Of a stretch of 64,000 nucleotides of DNA, positions 44,620-53,383 are shown piece by piece. Position 1 is the first letter of the stretch; every line of letters begins with the position of its first letter. A model generated the notes under the pieces. The model had not been told where the DNA came from, made no database searches, and was given only the letters and a program-made list of their open reading frames with translations. Position numbers and translations under genes: made by a program. The stretch comes from a virus: the IMG/VR virus record IMGVR_UViG_3300020473_001965, positions 171,673 to 235,672 of that record; one strand, given 5' to 3'.

Positions 44620-45597
44620 TTATATCTTTATAGAACTAGAGGTTATTATCCCGCCTATTAAGTCGAATAACTTGTCTGTTGATCTCCAGGGTTTAGCAGA
44701 TTGTTTTAGTTTTAAAAACTCAGATGTTGTCATTTCTCCAACATCATCATGCCCAGACGTGTCTAATATTCTTACAGGGACATCATAACTAGATAGGCAG
44801 CTAGCTATCTTCTGAGTCTTTTGAGACATGTCACTATCTAAAGCCAAAACGATGGGTGTCTTGTTTGATATTATCCTGTTAAATAAAATAGAGTCTTCAG
44901 AGAGAGAAGATCCTAAAAGACACGTAGCGTTTTCATCGCACTTCATCAGGTCAAAAGGTCCTTCGACTAGCGTCAATTCTCTTGTCCAGTCAATGTTAAT
45001 TTCGTTAAAAATTATCTGAGTTCGTGGAACTTTTGCATTAATATAGCGCCGGGTCTCATCTTTGTCGATGGATCTTCCAACATAGTAGTTTGTCTTTCCT
45101 TCAAAATCAAACGAAGGAATTACAACGCGCCTACGAAATCTCCCGGAAGTGCAAGATCCTAATCTATAGTACCATAAATCTCTACTTGACAGTCCCCTAC
45201 GCGTAACGTAACGTATCACAGCACGGAGATCTGGGTCAAGAGATTTTTGACATGTTCCTAAAAGAACAAACCCGTCAGGTAAGTTGACGTCAACTGAATC
45301 TTCTTCTTGTTCATTGTTATCCGAAATTAGCTTTGCAGTGCAAAACTTACTGTAGTACTCTTCCAAATGCGTTCTAGAAAAGAACTTCTTGATGATGGGT
45401 GCAAGAGATCTGGACTTAAGTCCACATATCCAGCAGTGTGTAACGTCTGTGTCTATTCGAATTGAAAGTTTCTTCTTAGATGGATTTCTCTCTCCGCATT
45501 TGGGACACTGCACGGCTACATTTATTCCGTCGGAAGATACGACACATTTCCCAAAAACTTTTTGAATAAAGTCTATTTTTTCTTTCGAAGAATACAA
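44620..45597 (-). CDS. 61: DNA primase, DnaG/gp61-type
   Basis: 325 residues, TTG start (three bases after the resolvase stop, with no in-frame ATG nearby). An N-terminal zinc finger (VQCPKCGERN and THCWICGLKS) is followed by a region RYVTRRGLSSRDLWYYRLGS, then RRVVIPSFDFEGKTNYYVGR, and a TOPRIM domain with ELTLVEGPFDLMKC (Glu) and PIVLALDSDMSQK (Asp-x-Asp). This is the layout of T4 gp61 primases, which lay RNA primers for lagging-strand synthesis with a gp41-type helicase (not in this window). Confidence 0.88.
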   Translation of the reverse strand: MYSSKEKIDFIQKVFGKCVVSSDGINVAVQCPKCGERNPSKKKLSIRIDTDVTHCWICGLKSRSLAPIIKKFFSRTHLEEYYSKFCTAKLISDNNEQEEDSVDVNLPDGFVLLGTCQKSLDPDLRAVIRYVTRRGLSSRDLWYYRLGSCTSGRFRRRVVIPSFDFEGKTNYYVGRSIDKDETRRYINAKVPRTQIIFNEINIDWTRELTLVEGPFDLMKCDENATCLLGSSLSEDSILFNRIISNKTPIVLALDSDMSQKTQKIASCLSSYDVPVRILDTSGHDDVGEMTTSEFLKLKQSAKPWRSTDKLFDLIGGIITSSSIKI

Positions 45598-45600
45598 TTT

Positions 45601-46155
45601 CTATATCATCATTCCGGCTTTGCATATCACATATGCATCAGACATATCGTAAGCTGCCGGATCTAAAATTCTTTGCCCTACACGCGGACCTGACTTAAGA
45701 ATTTTATACGGCCACTCTACCTTTGTATTAGATGATTCTGTATCTTGATCTACCCAAACATGGACCTGCTCTTTAGTTGATAAATCTGATTTTCTATTGA
45801 TTTTCAAACCTAGAGTCTTTCTAGCTGTGTTAACGTTAATATAGACCGGATCTTTTCCTGTCAATACTGACATTTCGTATGATACCATCCCATTGAATCT
45901 GGCTAGTGTCAACAACGTTTTTGCTGAACTTCCACCTGGGCGAAATGCTTGAAGATTCTCTTCAACATAGACACATTCTATCGGATGTGTACGAATAACT
46001 TCCGATAGTTCATCTGAGATGTCTGACACCCTGCTGAATAAACTCTTCTTGTTATCTAACCTAATATATCCTAATCTTATTAGCAAACCCTCAGAGTTAA
46101 ACAGAGAGTATCCCGTACAACTAGTTGAAATGTCTAACCCTAAAAAGAAACCCAT
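45601..46155 (-). CDS. RuvC-like Holliday junction resolvase
   Basis: 184 residues with the RNase H-fold acidic residues in order: FLGLDISTSCTGYSL (Asp8), CVYVEENLQAF (Glu), and the final DPAAYDMSDAYVICKAG with two Asp. This is the RuvC-type active site, cutting four-way junctions made in recombination-dependent replication. T4 uses the unrelated endonuclease VII (gp49), so this is a functional substitute. The ATG overlaps the stop of the adhesin gene by one base (TAATG), linking a structural operon to DNA genes. Confidence 0.85.
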   Translation of the reverse strand: MGFFLGLDISTSCTGYSLFNSEGLLIRLGYIRLDNKKSLFSRVSDISDELSEVIRTHPIECVYVEENLQAFRPGGSSAKTLLTLARFNGMVSYEMSVLTGKDPVYINVNTARKTLGLKINRKSDLSTKEQVHVWVDQDTESSNTKVEWPYKILKSGPRVGQRILDPAAYDMSDAYVICKAGMMI

Positions 46156-49100
46156 TAAAAATCTATCTTTGTCTTAAAAAGAAACTCGTCACTACTTCGC
46201 TTGACGACAGGTTGTGCAAAGTTTGTCTTTGTAACAATATTAAAGTTGTCATCATGAAAGTTAATACCAGTAATGTAAACAAAGTCTGTAGACGTATCAT
46301 TGGCATAGATAGATGCTGAAGTGGCTACGAACGTTGGATTAGATGATGAATTTATCTGTCCGGCGCCTGCCTTAACAAGTACTTTCATTACATGAACATC
46401 GTGTTCACCTTTGAAGTCAATTGTATGTTTGTCTTTTCCAAACATGGGGATGTTCGGGGATTTAATGATCATCACACCTTCGTCATAGTAAATGTTGCCC
46501 ACAGACGACCATTTTGCGTGCGGTGTCTTTGAGTCAGCCCTATAGATGTTGCCTCTTGAATTGTCCCTTAACGTCATTGGAACGACACCTTCAGCATTAG
46601 CTATGTCAGATACAGTGGGTGATATAGACCCGGTCAACCCGGGGTCATGCATCCTAAGGGACCCAGGCTTAATTCTTTTTCCGTAAAAGAGGTTAGATGC
46701 ATCAAAGAAAACAACTTGATTTGATGAGTTATCTCTAGTTCGCTGGTATATCGTTAAAACGACTCCCGGCGCTTGACCTAGATTATCAGGATTTGATCCC
46801 ATAATTTGAGAAGCTATTTCTGATTCGTCGTTTGTCAAACTCTCAATTAGAGATGATGTTAGGATTAAGTCATTAAGTGTTACCAGAGACAGATCTAAGT
46901 TTCCTAAGTCATTTACAAATTTACCCATTTCAGCTGTTGACTTCGGTGAGGTGGTATAAGTTCCTGATTTAAGAAGATCAAAATTAGGCTTAAAGTATCC
47001 GTTGTCGTTTGGCAAGACAAGTAGATTTCTGGCCCTTACTGAACCTGTTGCATAAAGATATTGGTTCATTGTCAGTTCTACTTGCGCATCTCCAGAGACC
47101 ACCGATGCTGTCAAGTTAAACATTCGCGGGTATTCTTTTTGAACAAACTCTCTCAAGTAGTTTTCACAGTTTACTAAGTGCCCACCCACACCAAAAGAAA
47201 GTGACACGTTGAACGGATCATCTGTGGTTGATCTCGTTGTTTGAAAAGGTGTTAACAAGTTGTTTCTTTTTCTTGATTCTTTTGTAAATAAAACAGGAAG
47301 GTAAAATAACATGTCTTTGTAGCTTGGTGGCCCTTGGATTGATGACGTTAAAACTTCCTGTGTTGTAAGATATCTGTTGTAAATTCTTATATCGTGAACT
47401 TCTGCATTTAGAGGATTGCTAAAACTAAAGCTTGAAGGATCGCAATTTTCTGCTGCTAGACTCCTTACACCTTCATTTGTATTTGCATTAGGATTGAAAA
47501 ACTGCACCATGTTGGATGATGAGTGCATTAGATTTCCGCCAACAAAGTAATTTCCTATTATTAACCCTTGAGGATCAGCAACACTCGCTGTGGTGGCGTT
47601 TGTGCCTCCGCCAAAATACATTTGTTGACCAGATGGGTTGAAAATAGAAGCAGTCAAGTTTACGACAGGTGGGCGCTCTGATCCTGTTGCATGCAAACCA
47701 TGGTGAAAAATATGACCTGTTCCTGTTATGATCAGTGTGTTTCCAACTGTTCCACCTGTTTTGTGTTTAATAGTAACAGCATTAGATGAAACTGATGTTG
47801 TCAAGCCCAGCCCAGATCTTCTTACTCTATTTGCAAACACACTTGCTGCTTGAGCCCCTGTTGTTAGCCCATAAACAGGTATCCTTCGTGTGTTAGATCC
47901 TGAGACTCCGAACAGTAAGTTTGGAGAATTACTGGTATCAAACTCAAAAAGTCTTACCTTTCCATTCGTCCCGGTCATAACGATGACGGTTCCGTCAGGC
48001 GGTACAGCTCCAAATGTAAAACTAGCACTGGCCAAGATCTTTCCTGTCTTGTTAACGGGCGCTATACTAGCAGACGGAATTGAAAATTCGCCCCTTTGGA
48101 TGCCGTCAATAAGAATTGAGCCAGACCCGGCGTTTAAAGTCCTCGTGCCCCAACGGATTGCAACATGGTGCCAATGATTTTTTTGCAGTGAATTATCATT
48201 TGTTAAAAAGATTAAGTCACCTGGGTAGTTACTAGAACCTCCAGATGTACCCCTGTTGGATGTGTTTGTATAGGCCACGCTTGTTGGCTTTACATCCGCA
48301 CTGTGTGAAAGCTGGAGCATGATTCGAAAAGAAGTGGGCAGACCCTTTTCATCTTTTCTTGACCCGCTTACTACTGATACTGCAAAGGTTGATGACAAGT
48401 GCGTAATGCATCCTGCGACATATGGGTCTGATGCTTTTAACGTTGTTCTTCGTGGGTTTACATAAAAGCTTAAAGTAAATGCCTTAGAAGGGGTATAGGG
48501 GCCATACGTTGTATCATCTTTAAAATAGTTTGGATAAATTAGTGCACTATTAGAAGGAACATATGAAGCAGTGAAGAAGTTAAGTGTTTGATAGTTTGTA
48601 AATGCGTAGTGAGATGTTGGGTTATCAACTCTGTGATACGGCATTATCACGTTTTTTATTACATTCTTTCTACCTGTGTCTTTTGTATATTTGAATGAAG
48701 GTTCAAAACGTATTATCTCCATCGCCTTTTTATTTCTAGCCGACTCTGGATTTGCATGCACTCCAGAGATATACAACTCTATCGCACTTCTAAATTCCCC
48801 CGCATCTGAGCCGCCCGTAAATGTGGAGGGTATTGTTAGGTTCGTAACACTTCCTGAAGACGGGTTTTGATACTGGGTTGAGATGGTTGTGTTCCCAGAA
48901 GCGCCTCCTGTCTTTTGTGTTAAAACAACTGTCGTTGTCGAACCATCTTTAAACTTAGACTTTATGTCAAGCCCAGAAGCTGTGACTTTTTTAAATGCAT
49001 TGTTGAAAGTTGCAGCTGCAGTCGCAGCGGACCCAGTTACGTTGTTTACTGTCACTCTGGTTGCCATTGATGCACTATAAACACTGGTCGGGGAATGTGC

Positions 49101-49436
49101 ATCAAACTCGAATCTAGACGTCTTTCCTTGGGTGTCTGAGACTATTATTATGTCTCCGTCTTGCGGTACTCCTCCGAACGTTATTTCTGCCGACGCTCTT
49201 GTCGGCTGCTTGGCAGAGTCTATGCAATCCAGGCGCAAATCTTCCAAACTATCTGATTGCAGCTTAGTTTCATCAAATGCTGCAATTGATTGCGCCTGCT
49301 TTTCATATGGCGACCTTCTTGCAAAAACGTAAACAGATCCAGTCACTCCCGCAGACGACGATGTGTATGACCTCACCGGATGTGTTGCAAGAGTAACTAA
49401 TTCAAAATTATCTGGACCTAGTTTGATTATCGCCAT
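46155..49436 (-). CDS. LamG-containing virion adhesin with two inserted beta modules
   Basis: 1093 residues. Residues about 82-210 and 470-580 are two copies of a beta-rich module (for example ITFGGVPQDGDIIIVSDTQG, then TQKTGGASGNTTIS ending in FTGG; ASFTFGAVPPDGTVIVMTGT, then KHKTGGTVGNTLIITG). A concanavalin/LamG domain begins near 310 (KAFTLSFYVNPRR, then KNHWHHVAIRWGTR and GSILIDGIQRGEFS), is interrupted by module 2 and ends with AEVHDIRIYNRYLTTQEVLT. The last 65 residues (SSNPTFV, then DFVYITGINFHDDNFNIV, KTKIDF) match the end of the next upstream protein. LamG domains usually bind sugars, so a role in host recognition is likely. Confidence 0.7.
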   Translation of the reverse strand: MAIIKLGPDNFELVTLATHPVRSYTSSSAGVTGSVYVFARRSPYEKQAQSIAAFDETKLQSDSLEDLRLDCIDSAKQPTRASAEITFGGVPQDGDIIIVSDTQGKTSRFEFDAHSPTSVYSASMATRVTVNNVTGSAATAAATFNNAFKKVTASGLDIKSKFKDGSTTTVVLTQKTGGASGNTTISTQYQNPSSGSVTNLTIPSTFTGGSDAGEFRSAIELYISGVHANPESARNKKAMEIIRFEPSFKYTKDTGRKNVIKNVIMPYHRVDNPTSHYAFTNYQTLNFFTASYVPSNSALIYPNYFKDDTTYGPYTPSKAFTLSFYVNPRRTTLKASDPYVAGCITHLSSTFAVSVVSGSRKDEKGLPTSFRIMLQLSHSADVKPTSVAYTNTSNRGTSGGSSNYPGDLIFLTNDNSLQKNHWHHVAIRWGTRTLNAGSGSILIDGIQRGEFSIPSASIAPVNKTGKILASASFTFGAVPPDGTVIVMTGTNGKVRLFEFDTSNSPNLLFGVSGSNTRRIPVYGLTTGAQAASVFANRVRRSGLGLTTSVSSNAVTIKHKTGGTVGNTLIITGTGHIFHHGLHATGSERPPVVNLTASIFNPSGQQMYFGGGTNATTASVADPQGLIIGNYFVGGNLMHSSSNMVQFFNPNANTNEGVRSLAAENCDPSSFSFSNPLNAEVHDIRIYNRYLTTQEVLTSSIQGPPSYKDMLFYLPVLFTKESRKRNNLLTPFQTTRSTTDDPFNVSLSFGVGGHLVNCENYLREFVQKEYPRMFNLTASVVSGDAQVELTMNQYLYATGSVRARNLLVLPNDNGYFKPNFDLLKSGTYTTSPKSTAEMGKFVNDLGNLDLSLVTLNDLILTSSLIESLTNDESEIASQIMGSNPDNLGQAPGVVLTIYQRTRDNSSNQVVFFDASNLFYGKRIKPGSLRMHDPGLTGSISPTVSDIANAEGVVPMTLRDNSRGNIYRADSKTPHAKWSSVGNIYYDEGVMIIKSPNIPMFGKDKHTIDFKGEHDVHVMKVLVKAGAGQINSSSNPTFVATSASIYANDTSTDFVYITGINFHDDNFNIVTKTNFAQPVVKRSSDEFLFKTKIDF

Positions 49437-49456
49437 TATCTACATCTTTTAAAATA

Positions 49457-50674
49457 CTAGAAATCTAAGCGAACCCTGAACGTCACATCCTTTTCATCAT
49501 TCTTTTCAACTGGTCTCGAAAGTTTAGCAACAGCGAGAAGATTGTCATTCGAATCGAACAAACCGACTGTTGTTACGAAAGAGAAAGTTCGCTGGGTTTC
49601 TTCCTGACCCTCATCGATGACAACAATGTCACTATCAGAATCCACAAAAGTCGGATTCGAAGAGTAATTAAACTCATCTGCTGAAGCTCTACAGAAAATC
49701 AGCGTACTATTAATATTGGTAATATTCTGGAAAGTCAACGAAGTGTTAGAACCACTTCCAAACCTTGTTGAACAAATATGATCGCATATATTATCAATTG
49801 AAGCAGACGCCACGAAAGAAGGAATGAACTTAGCGTTTGTTTGCTCAGCTGTATGACCTATGATTGTCTTTCCAGCTGCAATGTAAGTCGTATTGTCATT
49901 CATTGCGTCAATAGATCCGGACATCCTTTGGGATCCGGATGTGACTTTTGCCAAGTCTAATACTGCAATTCCTCGATCGTAGAAGAGCAATCCTACGTTT
50001 CTAGCTGTGTTTGATGCGTCAACAATATTACCTACATTACCACCCACGGTTACTAGCTTATTCGTTGACGATCCCAAGTCAGTAAAGATAGCTGATCCTG
50101 ACTCGGACGTTACAGCCAAGTTAAACGGAGTTTGAACTCCATCATTAGCAGCTGATGCACTTTGGAAAAATTTCATAGCAAACGTTTCACGCTTAATTGC
50201 GTCCCTGGAAAAAAGTCGCTTAAACGACATAAACATCGCTGTATCCATTCCATTTGTTGAGTCAGATGACCCAAAGGGAGATACAAATTGAGATGTTGCA
50301 TTACCTAGTAATAGCTGCGCATATTGTTTGTAAACATTAACTTTTTCCCTCATCATCACAGTCTGAGATGGGAACAGTTTCTTTCCAAAAGAGTCTTCTC
50401 CAGAAGATGCACTATTGACTGTGGACCCTGTGTGATAAAGCCCTACAGTCAAGTCAAACACGGGGTTTGCAGTCTGAAGTGAGAAGTCTTGATCATATAC
50501 AGTCTGGAACAGTGAGGATGTAATACCGGGGCCTACACCTCCCGTAACAAATACTTGATATTTTCTTCGTGTTGTTGATCCTGATATATCCTCTGATATC
50601 ACGTCAACCAGCTGGTTCAAAAACGATCTTGACGTTTTAATATCCGCTGCTGTTAATTCTTTAAAGGTTGCCAT
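49457..50674 (-). CDS. Virion structural protein sharing C-terminal domain with adhesin
   Basis: 405 residues, Ser/Thr/Asn/Phe-rich and mainly beta. The C-terminal 75 residues (FNYSSNPTFVDSDSDIVVID, then FSFVTTVGLFDSNDNLLAVA and KLSRPVEKNDEKDVTFRVRL) are the same domain as the end of the 1093-residue adhesin: a V/I-T-x-V/I-G-L/I-x-x-D-x-N strand pair followed by P-V and a final K/R-x-D-F. A helix-rich centre (MREKVNVYKQYAQLLLG) lies before it. GGAG site before the ATG. Probably a baseplate or fibre-joining part; no firm family. Confidence 0.6.
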   Translation of the reverse strand: MATFKELTAADIKTSRSFLNQLVDVISEDISGSTTRRKYQVFVTGGVGPGITSSLFQTVYDQDFSLQTANPVFDLTVGLYHTGSTVNSASSGEDSFGKKLFPSQTVMMREKVNVYKQYAQLLLGNATSQFVSPFGSSDSTNGMDTAMFMSFKRLFSRDAIKRETFAMKFFQSASAANDGVQTPFNLAVTSESGSAIFTDLGSSTNKLVTVGGNVGNIVDASNTARNVGLLFYDRGIAVLDLAKVTSGSQRMSGSIDAMNDNTTYIAAGKTIIGHTAEQTNAKFIPSFVASASIDNICDHICSTRFGSGSNTSLTFQNITNINSTLIFCRASADEFNYSSNPTFVDSDSDIVVIDEGQEETQRTFSFVTTVGLFDSNDNLLAVAKLSRPVEKNDEKDVTFRVRLDF

Positions 50675-50687
50675 CTTTGCTCCGTAA

Positions 50688-51383
50688 TTAGCTGCTTATT
50701 TGAACTTCGAAATCATAAACTGAGCCGTCTTGGACTCCTGTTGCCTTAACAAAGGTGCTGATTTTTGAATCTGAACCTCCGTAAATTGTAAAATGATTGT
50801 CTGTAAGTGATTTTACTTCAAGAGTCATAGTTAATTTTGATCCACCGATAGATGTCACCGCCTCATCTCGAAGCAATAGGTATGTTGCCATATTATTGAA
50901 ATCTATATTGTCGGGAGACTGCCCTTGAACTTGCAAGAAAAGATTGCTCATTGTGACTATAAAAGCTTGATTTCTTAATTCTACATCAATAGAATCTTCA
51001 TTATCTATCTCTTGCGTCAACGTTATTGATCTTGTTGTGTTTGATGTTCTTCCCATCGTAACAATAGATCCGGCAACTCCTTCCCCAGATAATGATAAAC
51101 TTGGCAACCTCAAAATACTTGGGTTCGATAAGCTAATTAGCTTGTATTTTAATGCCTGATCGCCATTTGTCAATGCTTCGAAAATAGGTGTGTTCTTTTC
51201 TACTTTTTCTTTACCAACAGTTCGACCGTACTTTTTAATCACTCCATAATCAACTTCATCATCGCCTAGCGCGAATTTAGTAATTGAAAAAGAGCCGTCA
51301 TTCCGAGAAAGGAACTTTCGGCCGGTGTCTGTTAGAACTGCGTCTAAGATTATATTGTTTGTGCTGTGATCGAGAAACCCCAT
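50688..51383 (-). CDS. Baseplate/fibre-associated protein (FLDHSTNN type)
   Basis: 231 residues. The N-terminus (MGFLDHSTNNIILDAVLTDT, then GRKFLSRNDGSFSITKFALG, DDEVDYGVIKKYGRTVG) follows a pattern conserved among marine myovirus structural proteins of unknown function. A related N-terminal pattern (GILDKKTRILDSIVTYSGRQ) opens the 311-residue protein at 60344. The rest is beta-rich. Strong GAGGAG site. Within the baseplate-periphery operon, and the 77-base gap before it carries AATAAATA followed by GTTTTACTAA, a possible promoter. Confidence 0.6.
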   Translation of the reverse strand: MGFLDHSTNNIILDAVLTDTGRKFLSRNDGSFSITKFALGDDEVDYGVIKKYGRTVGKEKVEKNTPIFEALTNGDQALKYKLISLSNPSILRLPSLSLSGEGVAGSIVTMGRTSNTTRSITLTQEIDNEDSIDVELRNQAFIVTMSNLFLQVQGQSPDNIDFNNMATYLLLRDEAVTSIGGSKLTMTLEVKSLTDNHFTIYGGSDSKISTFVKATGVQDGSVYDFEVQISS

Positions 51384-51437
51384 GGATTACTTCTCCTCTT
51401 AAATTAATTATACATTTACCAAAAAATGTTAGTAAAA

Positions 51438-51448
51438 CTATTTATTCT
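51438..51448 (-). promoter_or_regulatory. Late-promoter-like AATAAATA element
   Basis: Coding strand GAATAAATAGT, then TTTACTAA, about 57 bases before the ATG at 51383. A second copy of the GTTTTACTAA part, preceded by TAAATAA, lies at the same distance before the gp26-type gene (near 16571-16584). The AT-rich core resembles T4 late promoters but is not identical. Low confidence. Confidence 0.25.
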
Positions 51449-51460
51449 CTTCATTGTAAA

Positions 51461-53383
51461 CTAAGATGACCTTCTATTAAATTTTCTTCTTTGAGCCTTC
51501 CTTCTTCTCTTTCTTCTTCTAGCTCTCCGTGTAGCCCTTCTAGCCCTGACAAGTGCTAAATCTTCTGTTTCTTCTTTTCCGCGAGGTCTTGTATCATCTA
51601 TTTCTATTGATATTTTACGCTCTTTTTGCTGATCTACATTTATAAACTGAAGCTGATAGGAACCTGACTTGTCCCGTGGGCTTCGCTTTGTTGTTTTGAT
51701 CAGCTCTAGATCACTCCCAGCCTTGTCGGTTATCTTTAAGTATTCAGGATCAAAATAAATATGCACTCTTCTATGACCTGAGTCTCTTATAGTGTCTACA
51801 AACAGGTCTTGTTTTAAATAAAGGTTTGGATATTGTTTTGGTGCACCGGAAGGTGATATTTCTTTTGTTACCAGCCTATTGTTGGCTCTGTCAAAAGTTA
51901 CTTCAAACTGATTAGAATAATTTGAAGTAAAGTTTCTTGCGTCAATCGAACATACTGCGTATATAAACTTAGAGTCCATTGTAAAGTCGTTATCTCTATA
52001 GTTAAGTGCGGGATGCTTTAAATAAATTCTTCTACTCTCATCAATATCTTCGAGGTCGGGATGACGCTGGGTGCTGTCATCAAAATCTAACATTGCTACT
52101 AATTCAAAGGGTTCTAGAATGCTTTTTCTTCTAAAAACTTGAAACTTTTTAATATCGCGCTGGGGGTTTACAGGAAAATTCCACATTAGGTTCAGCGTGT
52201 TAGACGTAAAATGCCAGACTGGTTTAAAATCAGCTGGTTCACTTGGAGGCATAGTTTCTATGCACTCTACTATTGCTCTGTTACTAGGCTTGGACATTAT
52301 TAACATTGTTGACGACATAATATCTGTTTGATCTTCAGATGGCGCCTGGAAGTCTACTTGTGCTACAGTTTTGATTTGATAAACGTATGTTTTTCCATAT
52401 TTTACACGCGTATCAATAAGCCTGGTTGATGTTGGATTGTTTATTATAATGTCTTTTATTTTAACGAGCTCATATGTCTCGTCATCTACCTCGTATTTTT
52501 CTATGATGTACCCAATCACTCGTGATTTAGTATCTGCTTGACCTGCATCTATCATCCTGACTCTTATGGGTTCTGCAATTAGATCGTATTCTTCTGGGTC
52601 TATTTCGTTTGGTTTTACACCTGTTAGAGCTTCTTCAGTAATTGCTTCACTTAATTCGTCTAAATCTGCCATTTCATCAGCAAATATTGATGACGGATCT
52701 GATGTTGCTGAATCTATTAGTACATCGGCAAACTTATTATTTAACTGTATTGCTAGTGTTACATCTCTGGCATTGGGTGATTTCTTTCTTGAGAGTTCTT
52801 CTCTTTTTTCTTCGTCAACAAATCGTGCTCCCGTTGCCTGTGCATTCATTGCATCAGCAAGAAATTTTGGAGTCACCTCTGGGCCGGTTCTTTGATTTAG
52901 CTCCTTTGCTTTGTCAGTTGGGGATGCTGGATTTTTTTCTTGTGTCAGATTTAATGTCATGTTCAAAAAGGGCGTTAACTTATCGTCAAGCCCCGAATCT
53001 TGAACTACTAAACCTGTGAAACTGTTATTAGAAATAGAAGCTTCATCTTGTATCTCGTCTATGTGATCTTGTATTCTAAGAAACCTTATTCTCTTAGACT
53101 CTTCTACGCCTGGTACGTTTACTTTTAGGGGGCGCCATGTCAAAGCGATGTACCGTGGTACTTTTCTTTCTAGTTCTTTCTTAGCAGCTGGAGACATTCG
53201 TCTACTAGAGACGAGATTCTGTCCTGACCTTCTTAGAATTTTTCTAGCATTTGGATCATACTTGTCGCTTGTTGTCTCGTCTGCTTCGAAAAAGTTATAA
53301 TAAAATTTGGCGCGGACTCTAGAGACTTCAGGAACATCGACAAACGACACAAGAGAGGATGGGTATGTTAGTTTTCTAGGCAT
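51461..53383 (-). CDS. Large structural protein with FN3-like domains and Arg-rich tail
   Basis: 640 residues. The centre has two or more fibronectin-III-like units (TSTRLIDTRVKYGKTYVYQI, then NTLNLMWNFPVNPQRDIKKF and FVFRR-type strand QVFRRKSILEPFELVAMLDF). The last 35 residues are almost all Arg/Lys/Ala (for example RARRATRRARRRKRRRKAQR). No known family name. Start ATG overlaps the stop of the preceding gene (TAATG). The basic tail is unusual for a surface protein and could bind DNA, lipid or an acidic partner. Confidence 0.6.
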   Translation of the reverse strand: MPRKLTYPSSLVSFVDVPEVSRVRAKFYYNFFEADETTSDKYDPNARKILRRSGQNLVSSRRMSPAAKKELERKVPRYIALTWRPLKVNVPGVEESKRIRFLRIQDHIDEIQDEASISNNSFTGLVVQDSGLDDKLTPFLNMTLNLTQEKNPASPTDKAKELNQRTGPEVTPKFLADAMNAQATGARFVDEEKREELSRKKSPNARDVTLAIQLNNKFADVLIDSATSDPSSIFADEMADLDELSEAITEEALTGVKPNEIDPEEYDLIAEPIRVRMIDAGQADTKSRVIGYIIEKYEVDDETYELVKIKDIIINNPTSTRLIDTRVKYGKTYVYQIKTVAQVDFQAPSEDQTDIMSSTMLIMSKPSNRAIVECIETMPPSEPADFKPVWHFTSNTLNLMWNFPVNPQRDIKKFQVFRRKSILEPFELVAMLDFDDSTQRHPDLEDIDESRRIYLKHPALNYRDNDFTMDSKFIYAVCSIDARNFTSNYSNQFEVTFDRANNRLVTKEISPSGAPKQYPNLYLKQDLFVDTIRDSGHRRVHIYFDPEYLKITDKAGSDLELIKTTKRSPRDKSGSYQLQFINVDQQKERKISIEIDDTRPRGKEETEDLALVRARRATRRARRRKRRRKAQRRKFNRRSS

